Shown here in pieces: positions 12,282 to 24,424 of a DNA stretch of 64,000 bases. The translations under genes and the position numbers were made by a program. Source of the DNA: Sipunculus nudus. Taxonomy: Eukaryota > Annelida > Sipuncula > Golfingiida > Sipunculidae. The number at the start of each line of letters is the position of its first letter. Position 1 is the stretch's first letter. Under the pieces are notes generated by a model that was not told the DNA's origin, did no database searches, and saw only the letters and a program-made list of their open reading frames with translations. The stretch spans positions 65,252,929 to 65,316,928 of the forward strand of contig CM049312.1 in assembly GCA_026874595.1 (NCBI GenBank), read 5' to 3'.

Positions 12282-12839
12282 TATTTCAGGTTTCCAAGGA
12301 GATCTACCCAAGACTCCCCTGGATATAACGTAAGAAGATTCTAAGGCTAGCGGATACAATCTGTGCCCATCCGACTTTCAGGGTACGGTTACGGTTCGTG
12401 CCCTGTTAATGGCAGGATTGCTTAATCTGAAGATCTCAGAAATAGAGAAAATTATACGTAAAAATTAGAAAAAGATACAGGTGGCGCCACCGGTCACCAT
12501 AGACTTACTAAACACTTCATGATCAATATGCAAAGAAAGAATCATGGGAATCATTGTATTTTTTTTATTCAGACACTGAAGGTTTTATATCGTATTTATA
12601 ATTATTCTGGGGTGCAAAACAGGCACCGTAACTCAGATAATATAGGATTCAGAGACTTCATTTCAGGTGCCCTGGATGATTTTTATGAACCTCCATGGAT
12701 TTTCAGTTAGAAGTTTCTAGGGCCAACGCTTACGATTTGTGCCCTGTTAAGGGACGACCGGCTGGGCCGACGAACGACAGACAAAGAGTGTCGCTAAAGC
12801 TCAGATGATATTTAGTCAGCTGAGCTAGAAACCATGTAA

Positions 12840-13600
12840 CCTAAGGTGGTTGATTGCACATGTATGGAAGCTAAAAGGCAACCAGCTGCAAATATCCCTT
12901 TGCAAAACTAAGGTTTGTTTGACTTGCTGCCAGGTATCCAACTGATATAAACACGGTAACGAAACTAAAAGCTGTGTGCGGTGGAATAAACGTTTTCTGG
13001 ATTATATTTATAAAAGGTTCGGAGGATTATCTTAAATACACAGACGTCAGATATCGGAATACACCCCTATAAAAAAGGATAATCTATTGAACCATTCGCA
13101 AAAATAAAAAAACAAAAAAAAACATAAAAAAAACCAGACCAACAAGCACTGGCTCAATGGTGCACAGACTGTTTTGTTTATATCCACGTATTCCATGTGT
13201 TTTTAACATTTTTGGCCCGCAAAGTTGTACACCGCTCGTTATCCAAACACGCCCAATCAGGATATATGCGTCAAATCGGACAAGATTTAAAAAATGACAT
13301 ACGTTGCTTCACATGCTCGTACTAACAACAACTACAGTCCGTTGTGCCACATCCATCACTTCAGGTCACAAGTTTTGTCAACATAGCAGATGTGCTGTGT
13401 AACTATCAGCTAACGAACAGATAAACTAGTCATAACATTACGCTCTTTACACAGCGCTTTACCCATAGGCCAACTACATATATCGAATATCAGTAGCTTC
13501 TTTAGAAGCGCAAGATTTCCGCTGCCTCCGAAGCGTATCACAACTTATGCTAGGAGCGATTGCAAATATTTATCGAGGTATATCACTCCTTAGCTATGTC
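12840..13600. other. Non-coding stretch
   Basis: No exon recognised. A-rich tracts near 13100. Part (13010-13290) weakly resembles 10250-10480. Confidence 0.4.
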
Positions 13601-13647
13601 GGCAAGCTGTTCGCTCAAGTCGCACAGAAGAGACTCCTGTAACTCAC

Positions 13648-13792
13648 AGCGTAAGTCTACACATAATCATGAAAGTCTACACAGAATCCTGTAAGTCTAC
13701 ACATAATGATGTAAGTCTACACATAATCCTGTAAGTCTACACAGAATCCTGTAAGTTTAAACAGAATCGTGCAAGTCTACACAGAATCATAC
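13648..13792 (+). repeat. 20-bp minisatellite, unit GTAAGTCTACACA(t/g)AATC(c/a)T
   Basis: About seven 20-bp copies with few changes. Most units contain GTAAGT, the core 5' splice-donor sequence. Confidence 0.9.
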
Positions 13793-16360
13793 CGTGGTTT
13801 CCGAGCAAACATTACGCCATTGATATGACCTTCTCCACCAGGCAGCTACAAGAGCAATGCAGAGGACAGAGGAAACCTCTCATCGCCGCCGTATTGATCT
13901 AAAAAAGGCCTTCGACCATATCAGCGGATTGACTCGTCAAGATCTTCTAGATCGCTCGGCTTTATCAGAAATAAGAATCAGGTGCCAATCTGCAGCTGTG
14001 ATTAATACCTTTGCCCAAAGGTCACCTTTTAAAAATTAGCTATATTAGAGGTCTATCGCAGACAGAAATGACAGAAGAAACAATAAATAAAATTGTAATC
14101 GATAATTTTGGACTCGGGAGGGTGGGGGATTAAGCAGGTCTACCCCTGACATATTTACTAAACTATGGATACAAAAATAAACTTATCGACCCCTATCGCT
14201 GCAAGATCCTCCTCAAGGTCGGAGGTAGAGCATGGCTCTTTTCATTATCTAGTCATTTCATGAAAATATTGAGGGAAATATGGTCTACGATATAGCTAGG
14301 CATCGGGTGGCCTTGACTATTCATGAGGAGGCACGCCGTGCAGTACCCGAAGGTCCCGGCATCGATCCAATAATGTTTTACAGCGTCCAGTCTTGAACAA
14401 ATCTCTGTTTTTAGTTTTTAAAGTGTTTTACAGCTTTGGCTGCCCTGTAAACGTTTGGCAAGATCCTTCCGAATTCCAAGGCTTTAAATTTTATTGTTTT
14501 CTGTAAATAACGCCTCTGTCATATTTAAGACGCATTTCTGACGATTAATGGAGTAGTTATCTTTTATCAACAAAACCAAGAACAATATTTGTCAAGGAAA
14601 ATTCATGTTATCAATATTTATAAATTATTAATATCTTTTATTAATGAGGTTCTGCTCGGAATATTTACTTTCATCCATTTTTCGGTTATAACCGGTGTAC
14701 AGGGTAAGTTAACCCAAACACCTGCCGAGTGCTTATGGTTCGCCTCTTGTGCGGAACGTGTTAGTTCCATTCCGAGGTACCGTGTAGAGTCTTCAGGAAG
14801 TATCTCGAGGATGTTCCTTGTAGAACATCAGCCAGAGGGGACACCGGTATCAAACAGTTGACAATTGCTACTTTTTTTTAAAAAAGTGTATGTATGCAGA
14901 TAATAGAAAAGCCTAATAGCAGTGTGAAAGTTGTAACTTTCTGTAAAATATCAGCCTGTTTTAAAATGTCCTTTCACTAAAATTGCCATTTTGTGGCACT
15001 CACATTTGACTTTCATCTGATGATTTATTTATGGAAATAGCCATACAAATTCCAAAGATATATGTTCTTTTCTTCAACGTGTCCTGTAGTAATTTGCATA
15101 TTTTAGCTGATTTAAAATAAAACAACATCTAACACTAAGTCCGTTACGCGTGTAGCTTTTATGAAGATATTAATGAAGCCAGGAGTCTTTTAGTTGGAAA
15201 AATATGTCTGGTATTGAAGTAATATTTGCATATTTGGGCAAGGTCACCAGGAGCCATCAAACTCTCCGCAGAAACATTCACGCCTGGACGATGTCTTCTG
15301 AGAGCTGCATGTTATTCCCATTAAGTTACTTCTGTTTATACTGTGAAAATTTCTGATAGGAGACAGGTTTCTAAATAAATTGCACTTTCTGTGATGGAAA
15401 TTTCTAGATGTTTTATTGAATCGTGGACAAACGGAGATGATTTTATTTAACATGAATAGATATTTTTATAACTTACTTTACTGGATTGAGAGCCCAACAT
15501 AGTTTGCCTTGGGTTATGTACTTCTACACTGTCCAGTGCCATTAAGATCCTTTTTGTTTAAAATCTTTAAAATGCTTTTTAATTACTATCAAAGCAACTG
15601 ATATGGGGAGTATTTGTAAAGAATAATATCCGGTCCGCGGTGCGTTGATCAGCGAAATGCACATGCAGTCAGGCTCATTTGTTTTCAGCTGCTAGCTTGA
15701 TACAAGAGCCTTTTGTATCCAGCTGCTAGCTTGCTACATGAGCTGCACTGTGTATTCATATAAGAATCTGTGCCATGTGGAACTATGTTACATTTTCTCA
15801 TGTATATATACATGGTAGGAGGACCACCTTCTTATATGTTTATACAGTGGCAGGTTTCAGAACCGGCTGTCCTGGCGGAGACAATTAGTTTATCTTCACA
15901 TGCCGGAGTGACGTCTGCCTCCGTTATTTATCCCACTTGACCATGTATTTTTTTTGCACACTGACTTATACAACGCTATTGTCTCAACCGGTAATTGCAT
16001 GTAGCCGCATTTTTTTGTTTGCAATATATGTTAAATATATCAAGTGCAGCCACCAGGAGCAACGGCCAAGAAGCAGTTTTCTTTCCTGAACTGCTCTAAA
16101 ATGGGCAGGGTCGGCATTTTGGAAAAAAAAAAAACTGTCTAGTACCATCATTCGGGGTGTGCCTCTAGTGTACGACTATACAACCTTCTATAAACTTTCT
16201 GGTAGAGGAAAAGAACACCGGATGTAGGCACCAGGGTATATTTTTCAGGAAATGTTTTACTGCACAAACTTGTAATCAACCATACCTTCAATATTCTAGG
16301 TCTACTTTTCGAATTTCATCTAGAATAACTACGTTTTCCCGTTTAAGTTTGATGAAATAC

Positions 16361-16362
<2 letters not shown>
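13793..16362. other. Non-coding stretch
   Basis: Frames at 13857, 14589 and 15244 show no recognisable domain. A short direct repeat of 'cagctgctagcttg' occurs at 15687 and 15720. No RNA gene found. Confidence 0.45.

Positions 16363-16409
<47 letters not shown>
16363..16409. repeat. (TA)n microsatellite
   Basis: About 23 uninterrupted TA units. Confidence 0.97.
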
Positions 16410-16412
<3 letters not shown>

Positions 16413-16590
16413 AGCAGTGTAAGTCACTTATTGTTCATAGTCAAACACACAGATACAAATAAAAAATAAGATCAGAAGGATTAAACGTTGGTGAAAAAAA
16501 TATCTGCACTGACCGAGGTAATTGGCATGTTACCGAGTATAGAGGAATATAGATGTTTTCCGCCATGCTGCCTTCGCTCGGTCTAGCCCT

Positions 16591-16712
16591 TATATAAATA
16601 CATGTTAACTAAGTAACAACAATCGATATCTCCAGCCCAGCCCGGCGTCAAGCAAGCCGCTTCTTAACAGGAAGGCCGCTTATCAGCGAACTACTGCTGC
16701 TACTAGAGACTG
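16591..16712 (+). promoter_or_regulatory. TATA box plus probable non-coding first exon
   Basis: A strong TATATAAATA at 16591-16600 is followed about 20-30 bp later by a GC-richer segment unlike its AT-rich surroundings. That segment (about 16621-16712) ends at a near-consensus donor, CTG|GTAAGTC at 16712/16713. It contains no ATG in a good context. This reads as a TATA promoter and 5' UTR exon. Downstream coding exons could not be identified, so the gene is unknown. Confidence 0.4.
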
Positions 16713-17474
16713 GTAAGTCTTACAGCCTTCAAGTTGTTATTGTGTCTCACCATTTATTAAATGCGCTGTGCACATGTTTTCATTAGTTCTAATTTTTATG
16801 ATTAATATATGGCTGAACCTTTTAAATGATTAAACCATAATATAAACTTGGTGCTTAAGAGGAAGTAGACAGAAGTATGATGGTTGCCGATGGCGGCTTA
16901 ATAACTTTTGCTTTCACATGGCGCCTTAATTACTTTTGCTTTCACTGCAAATGAATAGACATAGCTAATAATAAACTGAACATCTGCCACTGGTCCGAGA
17001 TTACAGTTTTCCTTCGTGGATACAATTGCTTTTGAACAAAGAATTTCACTTTCGCCGTCCAATTCCTAATTCAGTAAGTAAAGCCCATCCGTTTTTTTCA
17101 GTTTTTATTTGCATCTGCAGATTTCAAATTAGGAAAAATATACTGATATTTGTTAATACACATTTATTGTTAAATAAATATTTTTGAAATAAAGTTATAT
17201 ATGTCAGAATTTATGGTAATCACTAATATGACGTAAACTGCATGTTGATATATAATGTATTTTATTATGTAAATTAGATATTTTGGGATACACATTCGTA
17301 GTGGGGTGACACTATTAAATAGGAATGTTATATGATTTAACATTAAATAGCTTAAAATACCTCAATGAAAGAAAAAGCTAAACTCTCTTTCTTTCAATAG
17401 TTTACAAGATAAAAGGCATTCCATTTACGAAAAAAATAGAAAAAAAGAGAAGCCCGATCACATATTCTTTACTA
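16713..17474. other. Possible intron after the 16.6-kb first exon
   Basis: AT-rich. Short direct repeat 'cttttgctttcac' near 16906 and 16936. No acceptor/exon pair that I would trust. Confidence 0.35.
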
Positions 17475-17858
17475 GAAATATGCATTCTCACGTGTGCAGG
17501 CCTCCGCCATATGGGTCATCCCTAATTTGGTGTACTCGGCAATCCGTGTTTCGTTCGCTCATTGGCGAATATTCCCAGGTTCATTTCTGCATAAGTTCCC
17601 CAAACAAGTGTTTTCCTTTACTTATTTGGCTTATATTTCCAGGTTCAATCGGTCACATGTGACTGCACGTTGTCTGGATCCGGAGCATTAGCTGGACCCA
17701 CACCAACATTTAATCGATACTTCAGTTGTCCGTTCCAGAGATGCCCTGGAAATTTCATGGGCATCAGTTCATTACTGCGCAAGTTGTGTTGTGAACAAAC
17801 ACACAACACAAACACACGAATGGGAATAAACGCATACCCTTCTGGCGGAAGCAACAGA
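17475..17858 (+). repeat. ~370-bp dispersed repeat, full copy (family CCTCCGCCAT...ACGCATACCC)
   Basis: Starts 'gcattctca...aggcctccgccatatggg' and ends 'gaataaacgcatacccttctggcggaagc'. Internal landmarks are 'ccaggttca', 'tgactgcacgtt', 'ggatccgg', 'gatgccctggaaatttcatg', 'gttgtgttgtgaacaaacacac'. The same order is found in seven other full or partial copies in this window. The overlapping short frames on both strands come from this repeat. Confidence 0.75.
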
Positions 17859-18635
17859 CCAAAAATAAATTAAAATAGTAAAAATAAATGGTAAAAACGG
17901 TAAACGATTGGGCCAAAAAAAGTTCTCAGACACTTTTTTATTAATCACTGCGGGCGGGCAGTATTTAACTTTTGACCTTTTTTTTGTATGTTTCAATAAA
18001 AATGTTATATGATCAGGGAAAAGTATAAAAATAAACGTTGTTTTGCTAAAAAGCACTACATCATGAAGGAAATCGTATCAAAATTGTATTATTTTATGTT
18101 CTTGAAAGATGAACATTAAATAAAAATGTTTGATGTAGGGGTAAAAATTGACGCGGGCGGCGCCTGAGAACCATACCCCCTTTTTTTCCTTACGTGCAGA
18201 GTACAGACATTCTCGTCAGGCTGTAGACTATGTCTTCCTGTTCTTTCGGCCTGTTCAATCCAGCACTTTTCTCAGTCCATTACGGAGCTTTTCGTTTTGC
18301 ATTTGCCGCTTGACTCGGGTCAAGTACACAAGTACCCTGGACTAGGAGTGGTTAGTTAGGGTCTTGGCCGATGGTCCTAGCTTTGAGGACGTTAAGAACC
18401 GGACGTTAACCCCTCTTTCTGTGATACAGTGTCTTCATATCCTGTTTGTCGGAGGCTGCTGCTTTGGAATAATTGATATTAAATTTTGTATCATACATAA
18501 AGTTAGTCTTTCCCTAAGTTAATATTCATATAAATATAATATGTATAAAGTCAAACTAACTATAAATGTACATTAATAATGTTCCCCAGCATGGTACAGC
18601 AATGTGACTATTATGTATTAGGGCCTACCTTGATG

Positions 18636-18637
<2 letters not shown>
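17859..18637. other. Non-coding stretch
   Basis: No repeat or exon matched; T-rich tracts. The frame at 18148 has no recognisable domain. Confidence 0.4.
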
Positions 18638-18717
<80 letters not shown>

Positions 18718-18768
18718 TATATATATATGAATATTTATGTATATAATTATATGTTTATATGTATTACG

Positions 18769-18833
<65 letters not shown>
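18638..18833. repeat. Two (TA)n microsatellites flanking a 60-bp AT-rich spacer
   Basis: (TA) at about 18638-18714 and 18773-18833. The spacer is itself a degenerate TA sequence. Confidence 0.95.
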
Positions 18834-18837
<4 letters not shown>

Positions 18838-19269
18838 ATAACCTATTCTTTTCGATAAGACGTAAAAAGGCTACTACTGTAGAAAAGAACATCAAGCGCA
18901 ATCATTTATTGATACGCTTCCAGAGAACAATGTGAAAGATGTTTGTGATTTCTTCATATTTCAATAATATATATCTATTATGATCAAATGCTCGTTTTCC
19001 AGACTCACCTTGGAATCGGCAGTAAATGCTCCCCTGTTCGTCATGTATCACTCTGTATCGAGTTCTTCATTCTATAAATGGACTACATCTGCTGGATTTA
19101 AGTTACTATAGTGGTTCCGTCCCATTGTAACAATTCCCAAGAGCAATTCTAAGTGTACATTCATGTAACTACAACGTTATTTATTTAAAACCCTCCCCGC
19201 GTAATGTTAGGCCCTGTGAACCACGGAAGTCGTACACAAAATGTTTACAAACCAAAAGTTGCGGATAGA

Positions 19270-19400
19270 CAGTGGCGGACTTGGCCACCGCGACACAGGG
19301 AAGTTTCCCGTAGGACCGATGGTATAAACAATATTTCGATGCCTTTGGGATGGTGGTATAATCTGAATATTGATGGCACTAGGCCGAAGGTAATCAAACT
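19270..19400 (+). mobile_element. hAT-type MITE left end (CAGTGGCGGACTTGG)
   Basis: 'cagtggcggacttgg' followed by 'cacagggaagtttcccgtag' and 'gaccgatggt' resembles the left part of common invertebrate hAT-derived MITEs. A right end is not clear; 'cctggctactccactg' near 19838-19853 is a candidate. Confidence 0.45.
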
Positions 19401-19424
19401 TTAAAAATGTCCAAGGCCGGTTTG

Positions 19425-20410
19425 CCCGTGTGTCAATACAGGGGGGGGGGTATGGGTGGAATATACCCCCTCCCAGTATTTTGCTCTAGACGGAACCTTT
19501 CAGGGTCGTAGGCAAAAACTCAACTGTCAGTAAATATCTACTGCGATGATCCGTTTGAACTTTGAAAGTAATCTACAATAAACATATCAGGCATGTATAT
19601 TCAATTATACATAGATCTTGTTCGGGGATGGTCTTTCCCGATTTGCCATAGGGTAACAAAGGAACTAAACTTAATACATAATTTATTATGATAAATCAAA
19701 ACTATTTCTCCAGTTTTCAGTCTAAAATATTACAAGGGTATTGAAGCTCTAACACGATTGTTTCCTATTTATTAATAAAACCCCGGATCTATTCAAGAAC
19801 CACCCTCCCGGTACCCTCTCCCCAACTTCCATATATCCTGGCTACTCCACTGACTCTGGGAAATCTAGGTTTATAGGTTTTGCCCGCTGTGACCCCAAAA
19901 GAGCTTGGCGAAGGTCCATGGTAAGCACTCCATGAGCGCTGAAATTCTGTAAGGCATATATCTAGGACATTGCTATTTTTTAAATTTCCTTTTGAGAAGC
20001 TCAGAGGCTCTCTAGACAGTCATAAAAATCCATACATGCATTTCATGATTGCGTGAATATTTGATTACTTCCAGATCCGTTTTGTTTATTTATAAACGTT
20101 TGATAAGAAAAAGCTATAACCATAACTGTATGGTCCACTGGGGCCCGCAGTTTTGTAACAGTGGGATTAATAGGAGGGGAGATAGACTATATTTTGATGT
20201 TCGTCCCTTTATGACTACCCATCACCTCATACAAAAAGGTTGCGTAGGTCCAATTTTTTACATCAGCAGTTAAATATATTTGCCTCGTCCGATAGACTGA
20301 GTAATAGTGTCTCCGTATACTTTATCTAAGTTCCCTTCCCCCAATAGGTGCTTCAGATCAAACAGAAATGAAAAGAAAAATATAATTCATCTCAAAGCAG
20401 CAATAAAAGA
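19425..20410. other. Repeat-rich non-coding stretch
   Basis: 'gtcaatacaggggg...atatacccc' at 19427-19475 is shared with 33960 and 58180. Nothing else recognised; the short frame at 20049 has no domain. Confidence 0.4.
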
Positions 20411-20413
20411 ATT

Positions 20414-20740
20414 AATTTGTCTCATTAATTAATCCTATTTAATAAAACCAGCTTTTTATCCGAGTATTAAGGTATAATTGTTTATTATGTGAGTAGTAGG
20501 GATATTCAATTAATCCTGAAAGATGAGTTTAAATCAGTTAATGCTATAATGTGTTAGTTATATTAACGCCATCCTAGGAATAGTTAATGTGACGACAAGA
20601 AATTCAATTCAGTTATCACGTGCTTGTCGTCAACAGAGCTGTACAAATTAATGTAACAATCACATTTTATTCAAATAATCGTCGGAATAACGGTAAAACC
20701 CCTGGTCATTACCAACTACAAATGTGCCCATATACATGTA
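20414..20740. repeat. Perfect 327-bp direct duplication, copy 1
   Basis: Identical by eye to 20748-21074 (offset 334), with a 7-bp joint 'attaatg'. It contains a hairpin, GACGACAAG...CTTGTCGTC. Recent tandem duplication or assembly duplication. Confidence 0.9.
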
Positions 20741-20747
20741 ATTAATG

Positions 20748-21074
20748 AATTTGTCTCATTAATTAATCCTATTTAATAAAACCAGCTTTTTATCCGAGTA
20801 TTAAGGTATAATTGTTTATTATGTGAGTAGTAGGGATATTCAATTAATCCTGAAAGATGAGTTTAAATCAGTTAATGCTATAATGTGTTAGTTATATTAA
20901 CGCCATCCTAGGAATAGTTAATGTGACGACAAGAAATTCAATTCAGTTATCACGTGCTTGTCGTCAACAGAGCTGTACAAATTAATGTAACAATCACATT
21001 TTATTCAAATAATCGTCGGAATAACGGTAAAACCCCTGGTCATTACCAACTACAAATGTGCCCATATACATGTA
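20748..21074. repeat. Perfect 327-bp direct duplication, copy 2
   Basis: Second copy of 20414-20740. Sequence diverges abruptly after 'catatacatgta' at 21074. Confidence 0.9.
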
Positions 21075-23087
21075 GTGACTATTCGATCAAGTTAGGGCAA
21101 CTGTATTTATGCTAAATTAAAGTATTTTAAACGCTTTTCATGCTAATTTATAACTTGACACCGAGTATGTGAATAACGCAATAGCCGGGCCTTTGTCGTC
21201 TTATTGTACGAAGGCTTCAATCCTTAATTCCTCAGATCTCCAATAAAAGAACAAACATTATTCCACCAGCTTCTAAAACAGAGATTGATACTTACGATGG
21301 TCATTAATTTACGTATATTATTCATTCTGTACGTTTGATATTTGACATAAAGTGGATCCAGGAATTTAGAAAGGGCCAGTTGGGGTTCCAGTGAAGATAA
21401 ACGTTGAAGATACATAGAAAAAGCCCTCTCGACATGAATTATTTTATAAGAAAAGATACCTGATAATCGTATTGAACAGATTTGTCTAGTTTTACAGTAC
21501 TTACTTTAGGGTTATACGCTGCAGGTCTCCTTCGCTCTATCCGCTGTTTTTATAGCAGGTCTGGCACAGTGCCAAGATAAATACAAAGATAGAAATAAAA
21601 CATCTGCACTGTATGACCGCTGCGTGAGGAGTGTAATTTTTTTATACTTAACTAGTTTCTGTCATCCACAAATTCCCTCTACAGCTGCCTCCCAATCCCC
21701 TGTGTAGCGATTTCACATTACCCCGTATCAAATTAGCCCTCGGGAATGACTTGAAATTGACCCCCGGTGTAGCTTGGAATCATTTTCACCCTACTCTCTA
21801 CGATTTCTGATTAACCTTTCAAAGGTCATCTCTCGTCTTTATTTATATTTATTTATTGTTATTCCTTTCCTCTGAAATTTTCAGAAAAGGTTGAATCTCT
21901 GTATATCTCCTGTTTGAATATAATACCACATGCGCTTTGTTGAGGTGTAGTACTAATGTCAATATAATAATTTTATGATGACAAAAATTTAGCGACTTAG
22001 AATTGTTACATTGACATTAGTCCTAAACAGATATATTATATTTTTAACGTGTATTGTTCAGTTAAAATAACTTGACTTAAAAGCGTAATAATTTATCAGG
22101 TGATCGGATATATTATTACCAATTAATTATTCAATTTGTTTGCGTTGAAATTTATTTTCGGTGGCATTAAATTTGATCTTTCTCCGAACAGAGTACGGAT
22201 GGAGTAACTTGTATATTAATAGTTTAAACTTTTGATAAAATTATACGATATCTGTAGCTCTTGGGTTTGTGCTGTGGTTGATTTACTCTTGTTCATATCC
22301 TTTGAAGTTCACTTAAGAGGATCATGCCACAAGGCCATCTGATATTAAAGTATCACATAAGAAGATGTTTAGTCGCCACTGTAAGTAAACCCAGGAAACG
22401 CCTCTTAATGCATTATATATAGAGACCATGAGAGGTATTATTTTAGAAGGAACATAGGAATCAAAGAAAAATGAAAGTAACTTTCTTAATACTGCCATCA
22501 TCTTGACCTCGGATCTGTTTGCAAATCTTTCCTACATTCTTATAATCCTTTTCCATTCAAGAAAACTTGCATATTATACTTTGTTATCGAATGAATCATG
22601 CTGATCTTTGTCATATTTGTTTATTTAATCAACGTTTATTATCTTCTAATGAACAAGATTGTTGACAACTTATGGCAGAATCTTAGCAATGCATAATGGG
22701 TAATAAGATTTGCTTTGTTTCCTTTCTTGTTAGTTTAATCGGTGATTTTCCTGAGGAATTATTTGTAATAAGGTTTCGCATTTTCAATGAGAGCAATATA
22801 ATCTCTAGTAGCTTTCATGTGCGGTTATTGGTAATAATACTCTCAATAATAACTCCCGCGATGCAGAAACATAACAAGATGTCTTTGTAAAGGAAATGTC
22901 CATAAATCTATGAAAACGAGCACGGTCTGAAATACTGTTCTATATGATTTCTAGAATTCAGTCTAATAAAATATTTATATTTTGATTCAATGTGTAATTA
23001 TACACAACCCTTCAAAATTTGACGCAGTTCAACAATCCCTTTGCAGCCCCAAAGTTTTATCCTGATAATCCCGGTATATATGTCTAT

Positions 23088-23092
<5 letters not shown>
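21075..23092. other. Non-coding stretch
   Basis: AT-rich, no exon or repeat matched within the window. Confidence 0.45.

Positions 23093-23147
<55 letters not shown>
23093..23147. repeat. (TA)n microsatellite
   Basis: About 27 TA units. The IYIYIY peptides in overlapping frames are its translation. Confidence 0.97.
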
Positions 23148-23150
<3 letters not shown>

Positions 23151-24368
23151 AAAAGACGACTTTTCCCCACTTTTTAGCATCAAAATGAATCACCAACATC
23201 AAAATGTAAACAATAATCAGTTATATCGCATATCTGATTAAATAATTAAAAAAAGAATATATACATACAAAGTTGTGTTTCTTTTATAGTTTTATTTTTG
23301 CTTCATTTAAACCACCACAACGTTTGGGCTCCTGAATTCCACAGGCACCAAACTATTTTCTCGAAATAGAACAGTATATGATCACGTATATTTCGATTTA
23401 TTCATGACAGCTAGCTGCCGTTCAGAATAGTTTGGCCAATTTATATAGAGATGGGGGACACAACTCCAAAACCTTTCCCGAGATCCTCGTCTTGACAAAA
23501 AATAAATTGGCAAATTTTTTTTTTCAGATCGAACTTTAATCACTTATAAAGCATTCCGTCTCCACTGCAAAACTTGTTGATTACCTCAGAAACAAATGTA
23601 ATTCCTTTAGTGGTTTACCAGATAAATATTGATAGCCATGACTCTCAGTCCTATAACAAAATGTCCGCCGTGTCGTACCTTTGAGAGGGGACATTCTGTG
23701 GACCAGAATCTTAGTGAACAAAACCGGGGCTTGAGAGCCAGATCGAGACGCATAAGGGACGAACAAAATGCAAACTTAATGGAATGAAATTGGGTGTTGT
23801 TTCCCATAGCAACAGTGCAGCGTCCCAAGGAAAGGTTAGACCCATCAAGAACACAGGACGGCGGCCGTCACGGACTGAACCTTCCCGGACTAGCTGACCT
23901 CGCTCTCGGCCTGACCTGTCTTGTAAACCACCCACGTAAATGACATTTCTTTTCATGTTTTGTGCTGGCCTGTCGTGGGATGTGTCGGGGGCCTTTGATC
24001 GTTCAAAACAAAGAAAAGACCAATCGACCTGGATTTCATTATTAACTCTCCGTCAAGGCACGTACACCATTCAGTTCCGTATCACTAATAATCATTTTAA
24101 TCGTGTAGAGAGATGTTATATATGATGGAACGACAATGTACAGAGTCCATAATGCCAGAAACAGTATAGACGTCACTCTTTACCTTTATATTCGCTTCAA
24201 CTACAGACAAACACGGCTATATAATATCTCTCTACACGTTCCCACTTAATTACCACCAGACGAAGGAGCCCGTGTGCTTTGATCGCTCGTGTTAATAAAT
24301 TAATTAGTCTGTCTAAAAGGCGTCATTCTTTATCTTTACCTTCGCTTCACGGTAATTCCACTTATTAC

Positions 24369-24371
<3 letters not shown>
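23148..24371. other. Non-coding stretch
   Basis: Overlapping minus-strand frames at 23581-23956 show no domain. 'gtcattctttatctttaccttcgcttca' near 24324 resembles 'gtcactctttacctttatattcgcttca' at 24172, a short direct repeat. Confidence 0.4.

Positions 24372-24421
<50 letters not shown>
24372..24421. repeat. (TA)n microsatellite
   Basis: About 25 TA units. Confidence 0.97.

Positions 24422-24424
<3 letters not shown>

Larger units (their letters stand above)
11247..12830 (+). mobile_element. 1.5-kb non-autonomous element with ERE-bearing units, copy 2
   Basis: The head 'caagtggcccatgggcc' and 'atgacgctcagctgagt' at 11247-11280 matches copy 1 at 3863. Units anchored by 'cagaatataggtcac' or variants recur near 11560, 11790, 12110, 12255 and 12630. 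The tail has 'gacaaagagtgtcgct' and the AGCTCAG...CTGAGCT hairpin at 12798-12826. Three units carry an exact AGGTCA-N3-TGACCT palindrome (11571, 11799, 12267) and one a near match (12119). 'ggtggcgccac' palindromes occur near 11937 and 12481. No transposase frame. Confidence 0.75.

Noticed and set aside
13648-13792. CRISPR-like array
   Set aside because: The 20-bp units are contiguous with no unique spacers, and the sequence is eukaryotic.
13857-14039. Frame containing IDLKKAFDHI, like reverse-transcriptase motif A
   Set aside because: Only 10 residues match; no YxDD, palm or endonuclease motifs in any frame nearby, so a LINE fragment cannot be supported.
17480-18056. Cluster of overlapping frames on both strands
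   Set aside because: They mostly coincide with a copy of the ~370-bp dispersed repeat; the other copies do not keep the frames open.
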